DNA from: DAOTZR01 sp034432595
GTDB lineage: Bacteria > Chloroflexota > Anaerolineae > B4-G1 > SLSP01
Direction of reading: 5' to 3'
Length of the DNA: 64,000 nucleotides
Assembly (NCBI GenBank): GCA_034432595.1
Contig: DAOUBT010000052.1
Location: 1-64,000 of the forward strand
Translations under genes and position numbers: made by a program
Part shown: piece by piece, positions 17,496 through 26,153 of the stretch
Layout: each line of letters opens with the position of its first letter
Numbering within the stretch: the first letter of the stretch is position 1
The notes under the pieces: generated by a model
What the model saw: the letters and a program-made list of their open reading frames with translations, nothing else
Databases searched by the model: none
Told to the model about the DNA's origin: nothing

Positions 17496-18398
17496 ATGGC
17501 TGAAAAATTCTGGCAACAAGTGGAGACAGGCCTGGCCAATCAGTGGATAGCGCGCATGTTGGCGCCGGCTTTCGTGTTTTGGGTCGGCGGGGTGGCGGCA
17601 ATGGGGCTGCGCGTGGGCTTCGATGGACTTTACACCTGGTGGACCGGTCTTTCCGCTGTCGAGCAGGCGGTGCTGCTCTTTTTAGGGTTACTGCTGGTGA
17701 GCGTCAGCGCTGCCATCGTGGAAGGCTTGCAGGAGTTGGCGCTACGTCTGATGGAAGGTTACTGGCCTTACCCCTTTCGCGGATTACGTTTCAGTCTCGC
17801 CCAAGGCTCCGCCCGTAACATCCAAAAACTCGAAGATAAATGGCAGGAGCTTGCGCTCAAGTGTGACGGAAATCCGGCAGCTCTCGCCCCCCGCGAGCGC
17901 GCTGAATATAACCAGCTCGACTACCTGCGCCTCCGCTTTCCCATTGACCCGGCCTTAATGATGCCCACGCGCTTGGGAAATTTCCTGCGCGCCGCCGAGG
18001 AATACCCGCAAGTCCGCTATGGTCTTTCTACCCCGGTATGCTGGCCCCGGCTGTGGATGCTCCTGCCCAAAGAGGTGCAACAGGACATTATCACGACACG
18101 CGAAAAACTTTACGCCACGGTGCGCCTCTGCGTGTGGGGGATGCTTTTCACAGTTTGGACCCCGCTTCACCTTTTAGCTCTGCCGCTTGGACTGCTGGTA
18201 GCGATGCTGACCTATACTTTCGGCACCCTCGATGTAGCCCTGGATTACGGTGAGCTGCTGCGCGCCGCGTTTGATCTCTATCGTTTCAAACTCTACGAGC
18301 AGTTGGGCTTTCCCCGCCCCACCTTAGAGGACGAGGCCGCCTGCGGCATTCAACTCACGTGCTACCTGGCACGCGGTGAGTTACCCGCGCTGGAATAA
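17496..18398 (+). CDS. Uncharacterised integral membrane protein
   Basis: 300 residues, no family recognised. Hydrophobic segments lie at about 20-40 and 58-82. A charged soluble loop of about 120 residues (about 85-205) holds several Trp and Pro, then comes a hydrophobic hairpin at about 212-248 and a C-terminal helical tail. Translation is probably coupled to the zinc-ribbon gene (6-base gap). It converges on the MBL hydrolase gene, with only 5 bases between stops and no visible terminator. Confidence 0.75.
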   Translation: MAEKFWQQVETGLANQWIARMLAPAFVFWVGGVAAMGLRVGFDGLYTWWTGLSAVEQAVLLFLGLLLVSVSAAIVEGLQELALRLMEGYWPYPFRGLRFSLAQGSARNIQKLEDKWQELALKCDGNPAALAPRERAEYNQLDYLRLRFPIDPALMMPTRLGNFLRAAEEYPQVRYGLSTPVCWPRLWMLLPKEVQQDIITTREKLYATVRLCVWGMLFTVWTPLHLLALPLGLLVAMLTYTFGTLDVALDYGELLRAAFDLYRFKLYEQLGFPRPTLEDEAACGIQLTCYLARGELPALE

Positions 18399-18403
18399 AC
18401 CGC

Positions 18404-19099
18404 TCAGGACGCTTGTTGCTTCAGCCAGGCCAGCACAGCCTGAGCCTGGAAAGGACCACCATGCGCCGGGTAGAAGGTGTGCGCGCCCGCTTCCAGCAAA
18501 TGCGCCACGCTTGCCCGCAAAGCCGCCGCGTCCCACACAAACATGGGCCAGGTCGGTTGCTGGGGGGCCAGACTGCGTCCCATCAACAAATCGCCAATCA
18601 GAGCGCGGCCATCCTGCAAGAGGATGCTGAGCGAGCCAGGCGTGTGGCCGGGGGTGGGAATAAGCTGCGCCGGAACCCCATAGCTCTCCAGGGATAGCGC
18701 TTCGCGCACCAGCAGATCCGGCTCGTAACCCGGCACGGGCGCACCAGCGAGGTTCAACGGCAGAAGGCGCGCCATCCGCCCCACCCAGGTGTGCGGACGC
18801 AGCACGGAAGGCTCATTGCGCCCCGTGCGTAGCGCATCCGCATCCTCCACATGAACGGCGATGGGTGCCCCCGTCACGGAGCGCAGGGCCGCCGCACTGC
18901 CGAAGTGGTCCAGATGGCCATGCGTGAGCACAATCAACCGCACATGGGCGAGGGCCCCCCCGGCAGCCTGCAAGGCTTGCAGCAAGCGGTTGCTGCACCC
19001 GGCCGGTCCCGCATCCACCGCGACCGTGCCGCCCGTGCCGATGAGCCAGAAGCTCTGCACGTAGGAAGCCGCACGCACGGTCACCAGGCGCGTGTCCAT
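18404..19099 (-). CDS. MBL-fold metallo-hydrolase
   Basis: 231 residues from the ATG at 19099; the frame extends upstream inside the nitroreductase gene, which is not real coding. Metallo-beta-lactamase fold with the full zinc set: THGHLDH (about 73-79), the GHTPGSL histidine, IGDLLM aspartate and a late YPAHGG histidine. The substrate is unknown; the layout is of the glyoxalase-II-like or general hydrolase type. Its start overlaps the nitroreductase stop (TGATG), indicating coupled translation. Confidence 0.88.
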   Translation of the reverse strand: MDTRLVTVRAASYVQSFWLIGTGGTVAVDAGPAGCSNRLLQALQAAGGALAHVRLIVLTHGHLDHFGSAAALRSVTGAPIAVHVEDADALRTGRNEPSVLRPHTWVGRMARLLPLNLAGAPVPGYEPDLLVREALSLESYGVPAQLIPTPGHTPGSLSILLQDGRALIGDLLMGRSLAPQQPTWPMFVWDAAALRASVAHLLEAGAHTFYPAHGGPFQAQAVLAWLKQQAS

Positions 19100-19614
19100 C
19101 AGCGCCACCGTTCCTCGTAAACCAGCTCTTCCAACGGCTCGCGCACTTTCGGGCGTGGCTGATCCGCCGGATAGCCCAGCGGCGTGAAGAGCAGAGGCAC
19201 GGCATCCTCCGGCAGGCCGAGCACCTCGCGCGCGGCCTGTGGATCGAAAGCCGCAATCCAACACGTCCCCAGGCCCAGCTCAGTTGCCATCAGGATCATG
19301 TGATCCATGACAATGGCCGCATCCACATCCATGGCGCTCCATTCATCCATGCGCCGCTTCCAGGCCTCGGCGGGCACGCCGCACACCGCCAACACGAGAG
19401 GCGCCTGCACGAACCAGTCTTTGTTATAAATGCGGCGCAGCTCCTCCTCGCGCCCGGCGGTGTGGATGACCACCACACGAAAAGGTTGACGGTTAGCCGC
19501 GGTGGGTGCTAATCGCGCAGCTTCAAGGACTAACCGCAGCTTATCCTCCTCCACAGGCTGCGCAGTGTAAGCGCGACAACTGTAACGCGCAGCGATCAAG
19601 TCTTTGAAATCCAT
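19099..19614 (-). CDS. Nitroreductase family protein
   Basis: 171 residues from the ATG at 19614 with GGGAGGTAA upstream. FMN-dependent nitroreductase fold. The N-terminal motif RYSCRAYTAQPV, the APTAANRQPFRVVVI flavin-contact segment and the central GLGTCWIAAFDP motif are all present. It probably reduces a small electrophile or quinone with NAD(P)H in the cytosol. It is translationally coupled to the downstream MBL hydrolase. Confidence 0.92.
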   Translation of the reverse strand: MDFKDLIAARYSCRAYTAQPVEEDKLRLVLEAARLAPTAANRQPFRVVVIHTAGREEELRRIYNKDWFVQAPLVLAVCGVPAEAWKRRMDEWSAMDVDAAIVMDHMILMATELGLGTCWIAAFDPQAAREVLGLPEDAVPLLFTPLGYPADQPRPKVREPLEELVYEERWR

Positions 19615-19753
19615 CGTATTACCTCCCCGTCTTTCTGTGAGCCTCAACGAAGTGCTATACCAAACGCATCAAAGCATAAAGAGCAGCACGTCGAGCCCTG
19701 TACAGCACGTTTCACTCTTTAATTGTACACCAGAAAATCCACTCCGCCACAGT

Positions 19754-20650
19754 TTAATCGCCCGTCGCCTCCATGGCCAGTGCCAGAGCGCCCAGCAGAC
19801 CGGCGCGCTGCCCCAGGGTCGGGGGAACCACGTAAGTTTCCAGAGACGTGCTCAACAGCTCCGGCACGCGCATATACCCTCCCAACAGCGTCTTGACCTG
19901 TTTGCGAATGAGCGGGAACAGGTGCTGTTGCTGCATCACCCCGCCGCCCAGGATGATGCGTTGCGGCACCAGCGTCACAATGAGATTCACCAGCCCCAGG
20001 GCCAGGTAGCGGGCTTCCAAAGCCCAGGCCTGATGATGCGGGGGCAAATTGACCGCGTCCGTGTTCCAGCGCATCTTCAGAGCCGGACCGGACGCCATCC
20101 CTTCCAGGCAGCCACCATGATACGGGCAAATACCCGGAAAATCGTCATCCGGATCGCGGGGAATGCGGATGTGGCCCATCTCTGGATGCCAGGCACCGCG
20201 CAAAAGACGGCCATGGACGAGCGCCCCGCCGCCGATGCCCGTGCCAATCGTCATATAGAGCGCGTGTTCCAGCCCCTGCGCCGCGCCCCAACGCCATTCC
20301 CCCCACAAAGCCGCGTTGACGTCCGTCTCCAGGCGCACCGGCACGCCGAGATTGTGCTCCAACGCGCCGATGAGGTTGATGCCTGACCATCCTGACTTAG
20401 GCGTCCCCACAATGTGCCCGTAATCCGAAGCGGCAGGGTCCAACGAGAGCGGGCCAAAACTTCCCACTCCTAACGCGCGCAACGTGATGCCCTTACGTTG
20501 CTGCTCCAGAAAAAAGGCGATGACCTCGCTCAGTGTTGCATACGGCTCGCCGGTAGGAATGCGCCTTTCGGCCAGCAAGGCGTCTGGTCCCGTTCCTACC
20601 GCACAGACAAATTTGGTTCCTCCAGCTTCCACCGCACCCCAGGCTTCCAT
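19754..20650 (-). CDS. ROK-family sugar kinase (fructokinase-like)
   Basis: 298 residues, cytosolic. The N-terminal phosphate loop is AVEAGGTKFVCAVG (about 6-19), a DVNAALWGEWRWG segment supplies the catalytic Asp, and IGTGIGGGALVHG is the ATP-binding loop. The zinc site reads HPEMGH...CPYHGGCLEGMASGPA, the variant seen in Bacillus fructokinases (YdhR/GmuE type), so fructose or another hexose is the likely substrate. The weak ribosome site is GGAAAGGGA. The 154-base gap to comEC upstream of it in the window holds no gene. Confidence 0.9.
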   Translation of the reverse strand: MEAWGAVEAGGTKFVCAVGTGPDALLAERRIPTGEPYATLSEVIAFFLEQQRKGITLRALGVGSFGPLSLDPAASDYGHIVGTPKSGWSGINLIGALEHNLGVPVRLETDVNAALWGEWRWGAAQGLEHALYMTIGTGIGGGALVHGRLLRGAWHPEMGHIRIPRDPDDDFPGICPYHGGCLEGMASGPALKMRWNTDAVNLPPHHQAWALEARYLALGLVNLIVTLVPQRIILGGGVMQQQHLFPLIRKQVKTLLGGYMRVPELLSTSLETYVVPPTLGQRAGLLGALALAMEATGD

Positions 20651-20804
20651 CGCATCCCTTTCCTACCATCATTTTTCGAGAAAAAAGAAATCCCTTTCGG
20701 GTTAGCGCATCCAACAGCCGAAGACAAGACAGGCAACAACCCGACACACCCGCAGGCTCATCCACGTGGCGCTTCACCATCGTGCGGATAGGGAAGGCAG
20801 CCCG

Positions 20805-23141
20805 TTAAGGGTGCGTGCGCACACGCAAGTGCCTGCCATCCGCAATCAACTCGATATGTCCATCGCGGTCGGTGCGGTAAATGGGCCACTCCACCAGCCG
20901 CGCCAACGTCGTCTCTGCCGGGGCCTCCCCTTCATCCAGGGTGATCATGACCATTTCAGGAGATACTGCCGCCAGAAAAGCGGGCGTTGCCGCCGTTTTC
21001 ACAGCATGGCGGGGTACCAGAAGCGCCTGCGCCCGCAACATGGGTGCCATCGTTTCAACCAGGGCTGTTTCCACGGTGGACGGCGTCGCCCCGGCCAACA
21101 AGATGCGCACCCCATCGGTGCGCAAAAGCAGCACAAGCGGTCCCGCTGTCCCTGCCGGCGGCCAGAGCGTCAGGATATCCACCCCCGCATCCAGCGTCCA
21201 CACCTCGCCCTGCGTTAACGTGCCTGCCGTGCCCGCCGGACGCTGCGAGAGATAGGCTTGCCAGGGCTGGAGGAGCGCCGTTGTTCCCGTCATTGGCGCG
21301 GAAACGACGTAATCCACGCGATAGCGCTCCAGTACCGGCAACAGGCCCGTCACGCGGTCAGCGGTTGGCGCAGTAAGAATCACCCCGTCCAGATGACGGT
21401 CCCAAAAGGGCATGAAGCGGCCCAGCGCGTCCAGGGTGCGGGTTGGATCGCCCCCGCCATCCACCAGCACCTGCCGCCCGGCAGGTGTGCGAATGAGCAC
21501 CGCATCCCCCTTCCCCACCGCCATCACGATACAATGCGTCCTGCCATCGGGGAGACTGATGAGGCCCACCACCGCCAGCGTCAAAGCCACCAGCGCCCCG
21601 ATCCAGGCCCAGGCAGGGAACGCGCGCATCCGCGCCAGGAAGCGCAAGCGACGCGGACGAGAAAGCCGCATCCACCCCAACCCCAGGCCCAACACGGCGT
21701 AATAGGCCCACACCACCGGCACACTGACCACGTCGAACGGCACCGAAGCCCAGGGCAGGCGCGCCGTCGCCTTTACCACAGCAATCGTGTAGGTGAGAAA
21801 CACCCACGCCCCCCATCCCAACACCTGTCCCAGCGGAAACCACAATAGCGCCACGATCAGCGCCACTCCGCCCAGTAACATCACCCAGGGTTGGGCCGGT
21901 AGAATCAGAAAATTCGTCAATAAGGTGATGAGGGACAGCCGCTTGAACAGGGCCAGCAGAATGGGAAGGGTGGTGATCTGCGCAGCTAAAGTGACGATGA
22001 GCGCCTCACTGAACCATCCCACCACGCGCCTGCCCCAGGCCGGCCCCAGCCAGCGCGTGAAGAAACGCAAAGCCAGATGGGTCAACGGGTCGGTAAACAG
22101 CAACAGGCCTGCCGTAGCGCTCAAACTCAGCAGAAAACCAGCATCCCACCACACATAGGCATCGAGGAGCGCCATCGCGAGGGCTGCCGCGGCTAATGAA
22201 GTCGGCCCGTGGATGCGCCGATCCAACGCGCGTGCAGCGAGCGCCACGCTCCCCATCAAGGCGGCGCGCACCACCGAGGCCGATGCGCCAACCAGCACGG
22301 TGTAGAGTGCAACACCACCCGCCGCAAGCCAGAATTCCCCTTTCCCCCGCCCTACGCGGCGCGCCAGGGCCGCGAACACGCCCGCGATGATGGATATATT
22401 GAAGCCGGAAATCGCCACAATGTGACTCGTGCCGGTCGTGGCAAAAGCGTCCTGCAGGCTGCGTGGAATGCCGCTCTCGATCCCCAACAGAATGCCCGCC
22501 AGGAGGGAAGCCTGCGGCTCCGGCAACATGCGCAGGAGCGTGCGCCAGGCGTGAGCTTTGAAGCGAAACAGCGCCTCCAGCAGGGGGTTGGCCTGATGGG
22601 AGGCCACGATGCGACATCCGGGATTGTTCATCATGACGTAGATGCCGCGACGCGCCAGATAAGCGCGATAGTCGAAACCTTCCAGCACAGGCGGCGCTTC
22701 CAACGTTCCCTGCAGCATCACGCGGTCGCCGTAGGCAACCGGGGTATAAACCGGCAGGCGCACCAGCACCAGACCCTGCACCGGCTGCTCGAAGCCATCC
22801 GGGGTGATGACGTGTTCTGCACGCACCCGCGCATACGTGTAGAGTGGACGCACATCCGGCTCCGCCACCACCACACCGCGCAGCACAATGGGTGCGCCTT
22901 CGCGGTAGGCGGCGATGTGATCAGGACCCAGCGAGGGCTGCGCCAGGAGCATCCGCCCCGCCCCCAGCATTACCCCCATCAGCGCCCACACCATTTTGCG
23001 CGCCAGTGGGGTCCGCCATCCACGTCCCACCACCAGGCTGATGGGCAACCCGATCAGGAACCAGACCGGATGAAACAAAGCCGCCTGCACCAACACGCTG
23101 CCGGCGGCCCATCCCATTGCCAACACTACCAGCGCTGTCAT
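20805..23141 (-). CDS. comEC: ComEC/Rec2 DNA-uptake channel with degenerate MBL domain
   Basis: 778 residues from the ATG at 23141; a start at 23174 is possible. N-terminal helices and a DUF4131-like OB region (about 1-190). The Competence transmembrane domain (about 200-490) has LLAGILLGIESGIPRSLQDAF and the GTSHIVAISGFNISI motif typical of ComEC. Several more membrane helices follow, then a C-terminal metallo-beta-lactamase-like domain (about 540-778). There the metal motif HxHxDH is LTAPTADRVTGL, and the later VPHHGSK-like motif reads VPRHAVKTA. The zinc ligands are missing, so the DNA-cleaving step known for this domain is probably absent while the channel appears intact. comEA is not in the window. 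Confidence 0.9.
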   Translation of the reverse strand: MTALVVLAMGWAAGSVLVQAALFHPVWFLIGLPISLVVGRGWRTPLARKMVWALMGVMLGAGRMLLAQPSLGPDHIAAYREGAPIVLRGVVVAEPDVRPLYTYARVRAEHVITPDGFEQPVQGLVLVRLPVYTPVAYGDRVMLQGTLEAPPVLEGFDYRAYLARRGIYVMMNNPGCRIVASHQANPLLEALFRFKAHAWRTLLRMLPEPQASLLAGILLGIESGIPRSLQDAFATTGTSHIVAISGFNISIIAGVFAALARRVGRGKGEFWLAAGGVALYTVLVGASASVVRAALMGSVALAARALDRRIHGPTSLAAAALAMALLDAYVWWDAGFLLSLSATAGLLLFTDPLTHLALRFFTRWLGPAWGRRVVGWFSEALIVTLAAQITTLPILLALFKRLSLITLLTNFLILPAQPWVMLLGGVALIVALLWFPLGQVLGWGAWVFLTYTIAVVKATARLPWASVPFDVVSVPVVWAYYAVLGLGLGWMRLSRPRRLRFLARMRAFPAWAWIGALVALTLAVVGLISLPDGRTHCIVMAVGKGDAVLIRTPAGRQVLVDGGGDPTRTLDALGRFMPFWDRHLDGVILTAPTADRVTGLLPVLERYRVDYVVSAPMTGTTALLQPWQAYLSQRPAGTAGTLTQGEVWTLDAGVDILTLWPPAGTAGPLVLLLRTDGVRILLAGATPSTVETALVETMAPMLRAQALLVPRHAVKTAATPAFLAAVSPEMVMITLDEGEAPAETTLARLVEWPIYRTDRDGHIELIADGRHLRVRTHP

Positions 23142-23160
23142 CCCTGTGTCCCTTAAGCGA

Positions 23161-23186
23161 ACTACGCCCCGCAAGCGGGGCGTAGT
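23161..23186. other. Perfect 12-bp inverted repeat between response regulator and comEC
   Basis: ACTACGCCCCGC-AA-GCGGGGCGTAGT, lying 20 bases upstream of the comEC start. It is not followed by a T tract on either strand. It could be an attenuator, an RNA-processing hairpin or a weak terminator of the gene at 23225. Confidence 0.6.
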
Positions 23187-23224
23187 CGAAGATCAGCCAA
23201 TCACAGAAAGCGCTCCGCGCTCGT

Positions 23225-24088
23225 TTAACCGCTGAGCGCCTCGGTCAAGGAACGAATATCGTAGAAGGGACCGTCCACTTCCGGCGTGACCATGCGCACG
23301 CGCAGCTCGGCCAGGGGAACTTTTTCTCCCTCGTAGAGGATGTAGCCCTGTTCGCGGTCAATAAAGTTGTAATGCGAGCCGACTTCCTCAGCAAAGAGAC
23401 GCAGGACCTCGTCGCGCAACGGCTCAAAGCGTTCGCGCTGTGTGATGACGATAAAATCGTCGTGTCCGCCATAAGCCAGGAAATCTGTCTCGCTGGTGTT
23501 ATGCCCCATCACCTCGGAAAGGATGCGCGCCACGCCGCGCAGGAAGTCCTCCGCCGCCATGAAACCGTACACCTCACGAAAGGGGTCCAGGTAGGCGATG
23601 CGGAAGCGAATCAGGCCCCAGGTGCCTTCGGGGTCGTTTTGCACCAGGTAACGGAGCTGTTCCTGCAACAAAGGGCCGGCAGGCAGGCCGGTGATGGGAT
23701 CCGTGCGATTGGAGGTGGTGGCACGGCGCAGGGCGTTGCGGATGCGCAACGTCACCTCATCGGGATCGAAAGGCGAGGGGACAAAGTCATCTACGCCGAC
23801 TTCCAGGCCGCTCAGCAACTCGTGATGCAGGTTTTCATCAGCCAGAAGCATCATAAAGATGTGTCGGGTGCGGCTCAGTGAACGGAGCTGTTTCACCACA
23901 TCAAGGCCCTGCATATCGGGCAGGCTGGTACTGATGACGATGCCTTCGGGAATCAGGCGCAAGGCCTTCTCAATCCCCTCCTTGCCGGTACTGGATTCCT
24001 CCACCTTGATATTGGCCTCGGTCAAATGCTCGCGCAGAATGGCGGCATTGGCAGGATCATCTTCAATGAGCAGAACGCGCCCTTCCAC
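23225..24088 (-). CDS. Response-regulator/GGDEF-like protein, both sites degenerate
   Basis: 287 residues with a GTG start at 24088 (AGGAGG site). The receiver-like domain is 3-120: the acidic pair Asp10/Asp11 is kept, but the phospho-acceptor is Ser53 (IVISTSLPDMQG) and the usual Lys-Pro is SPF. A GGDEF-like domain (about 128-285) has TDPITGLPAG at its entry and GGHDDF where GGDEF is expected, so cyclase activity is doubtful. The protein is probably a phosphorylation-independent or ligand-sensing partner. It stands in front of comEC in the same direction. Confidence 0.87.
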   Translation of the reverse strand: MEGRVLLIEDDPANAAILREHLTEANIKVEESSTGKEGIEKALRLIPEGIVISTSLPDMQGLDVVKQLRSLSRTRHIFMMLLADENLHHELLSGLEVGVDDFVPSPFDPDEVTLRIRNALRRATTSNRTDPITGLPAGPLLQEQLRYLVQNDPEGTWGLIRFRIAYLDPFREVYGFMAAEDFLRGVARILSEVMGHNTSETDFLAYGGHDDFIVITQRERFEPLRDEVLRLFAEEVGSHYNFIDREQGYILYEGEKVPLAELRVRMVTPEVDGPFYDIRSLTEALSG

Positions 24089-24131
24089 GATAGTCCTCCT
24101 GAATCCAGGGAATCAATTTACATCACCTTTA

Positions 24132-24159
24132 ATTATGGTAGGAAATTAAGTAAAGTCAA
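24132..24159 (-). promoter_or_regulatory. Promoter of the response-regulator-like gene
   Basis: On the minus strand TTGACT-16-CATAAT, 44 bases upstream of the GTG start, in an AT-rich patch. Confidence 0.6.
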
Positions 24160-24277
24160 GTCATTGCAAGACTTAAACAAAGCGAAATGGCCTGCCTCCC
24201 ACCGGCTGACAGTTGAAACCGCGCTGAAGCCAGCTTGTGGGTCTCTACCCCCTGCGCGAACGCTCCCTGTTCCAGCT

Positions 24278-25213
24278 TTACCCCTCCAGGCTTTCGTACA
24301 GACTTTCCCAGGTGAGGGTGGAACAGACAGTCTCGCTACAGGCCAGGGTGCGGGCTGCTGCCGCCTGCCCCAGGCGCACGGCTTCGGATGGCGGAATTTC
24401 TTCCAGGAGAGCGTAGGCGATGGCCGCCGTGAGCGCGTCGCCCGCTCCTACTGTATCCACAACTTCGGTCTTCAACGCCGGCAGACGCCCACTTTCCTCT
24501 TGCGTGGCATAGCACAAGCCGGCTTCCCCCAGGGTGATGACGGCCAATCCTACCCCCAATTGAACCATCCGCCGCGCGCCGCGAATCAGCGCCTCGTCAT
24601 CCAGAAGCGGCTCACCAACAAGCATTTCGGCTTCGCGTCGGTTGGGGGTAATGGCGGTAATGTCCGGCAGGTAGGGATGGAGACGCGGCGCCAAAAGCTC
24701 CGCCGTCGGGTCGGCGCAGACGGGGATTTCGTACTTGCGGGTGAGGCGGAAAAGCGTCTCCAACGCCTCTGCGGTGAGGTTGGCGTCTATGCACACCATA
24801 TCCGCGCGGCGAATGAGGGAGCGATGGCGCTGCAGGTAGGCCGGGGTGATGCTGCGCATGATGAGCATGTCGTCAAAAGCAACGGCGAGGCGCCGATCAA
24901 CGTGATATTGGGCCACATACGCGCCGGTGTGTTGATCGGGGGCGATGCACATCGCGTCCGTGTTCACCCCCACGGCCTGCAGATGGCGCATCAGATTGTG
25001 GCCGGGTTCGTCATCCCCCACGGCGGAAATAAAGATGACCTCCGCACCGAGATGGGCCAGATTTTCGGCAATGTTGCGCCCCACGCCGCCCCAACTCCAG
25101 CGGATATAGCCGGGATTGGATTTGCCCGGCTCGATGGCCATCATGCGCGGCCAGACGTGCACGTCCAGGCCGGCGGCCCCAATCACGACCACTTGATATT
25201 CGTGCTCGCTCAT
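24278..25213 (-). CDS. PfkB-family kinase (pseudouridine kinase-like)
   Basis: 311 residues. Ribokinase/PfkB fold: an N-terminal substrate motif GAAGLDVHVWP, a GGVGRNIAENLAHLG signature (about 42-56), and a C-terminal ATP/anion-hole motif VDTVGAGDALTAAIA with catalytic Asp. The GGVGRNIAENL wording is close to pseudouridine kinase (PsuK), which phosphorylates pseudouridine; the partner glycosidase PsuG is not seen here. Its start overlaps the stop of the previous gene by ATGA, so it is the last gene of a coupled operon with two SPFH proteins. Confidence 0.87.
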   Translation of the reverse strand: MSEHEYQVVVIGAAGLDVHVWPRMMAIEPGKSNPGYIRWSWGGVGRNIAENLAHLGAEVIFISAVGDDEPGHNLMRHLQAVGVNTDAMCIAPDQHTGAYVAQYHVDRRLAVAFDDMLIMRSITPAYLQRHRSLIRRADMVCIDANLTAEALETLFRLTRKYEIPVCADPTAELLAPRLHPYLPDITAITPNRREAEMLVGEPLLDDEALIRGARRMVQLGVGLAVITLGEAGLCYATQEESGRLPALKTEVVDTVGAGDALTAAIAYALLEEIPPSEAVRLGQAAAARTLACSETVCSTLTWESLYESLEG

Positions 25214-26151
25214 CCTACCCCCCTTCTGCGCAACAAAGCTTTCGCGATGCCGCTAAACCCACGCCCCTGCACCTGCGTGCGAAAGAGAATGCGTCCATCA
25301 TGATAACGGCGGATAAAAACGCCATGCTCGCCTTCCGGCAGCAGGGTACTGCGTTCCAAAAGCAACATATCGCCTGCGCGGCTCTGCGGTACACCATCGC
25401 CATCCACCAGGATGCGCTGCGCGCAATAGTAGCTACCCGGTGCCGGCGATAACAACGGTACCCGCCAGGACGAAAGCGGGTGCACCTCAAAATGGCCAGC
25501 CTCGTACACGCGGGAAAGTGTGCCTTCAGAAAGGATAAGATGAGGGGATGGTAGTCCAAACAAACCCACACGTTGAAACAGGCCCTGCGTCTCCTCGAAA
25601 AGCGGCAGGAGGTAATGCAGGCCCGGAGCAGTGCTTTCATTCAGGCTGCTGAGCAGGTCGCTGATCCAACGCTGCACATCGTGACAGGCCTGCATCCGTG
25701 CCGTATCCCGCCCATAGCCCCAATAGCGTGCCGCATCGTCCAGGCCAGCCTGCGCGGCCCGCAATAGCCGCTCTGCCCGGGCGTCGGCGTGGAGACTGAG
25801 CGCAAGCAGGCCCTCCAGATAGGCCGCCAAAGCTTCGTGATAGCGCGCTTCGGGAGCCACAGAAAAATACAGGACGCTGCGCGCCTGCTGCACGACATCC
25901 AGCACCTCCAACCAACGCTCGGCCTGCCATAGCGCCGCCGCATAGAGCAGGAGCACCACGCCGCGCGTGTCCACATCATCGGATATCGTGCGCAAAACCA
26001 GCTTTTCAATGCGCGCCAGCACGGCGTCCGTGCCTAAAGCCTCTGGCGCGTTGCACAACTCAACAAACGAAAGCCGCACATCCTCCGGTAAAGCGTCCGG
26101 TACCAACAGGGATGGCAGGCTCAATTCCCACGGAACAAACACAAAACGCAT
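25210..26151 (-). CDS. Uncharacterised protein of the SPFH-PfkB operon
   Basis: 313 residues, no family recognised. It has no signal peptide or membrane helix. The N-terminal two-thirds is helical and repeat-like (about 25-180, Ala/Leu/Arg-rich, TPR- or BTAD-like in look). The last 90 residues are beta-rich, with a segment ILVDGDGVPQSRAGDMLLLERS that recalls the LexA/S24 fold but lacks a clear catalytic Ser. It is tightly placed: 2 bases after the upstream SPFH stop and overlapping the PfkB start by 4 bases. Confidence 0.75.
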   Translation of the reverse strand: MRFVFVPWELSLPSLLVPDALPEDVRLSFVELCNAPEALGTDAVLARIEKLVLRTISDDVDTRGVVLLLYAAALWQAERWLEVLDVVQQARSVLYFSVAPEARYHEALAAYLEGLLALSLHADARAERLLRAAQAGLDDAARYWGYGRDTARMQACHDVQRWISDLLSSLNESTAPGLHYLLPLFEETQGLFQRVGLFGLPSPHLILSEGTLSRVYEAGHFEVHPLSSWRVPLLSPAPGSYYCAQRILVDGDGVPQSRAGDMLLLERSTLLPEGEHGVFIRRYHDGRILFRTQVQGRGFSGIAKALLRRRGVG

Positions 26152-26153
26152 AG

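Noticed and set aside
25210..26151. LexA/S24-type repressor
   Set aside because: The C-terminal segment resembles the fold, but no DNA-binding N terminus and no clear catalytic Ser/Lys pair were found, so it is left as unknown.
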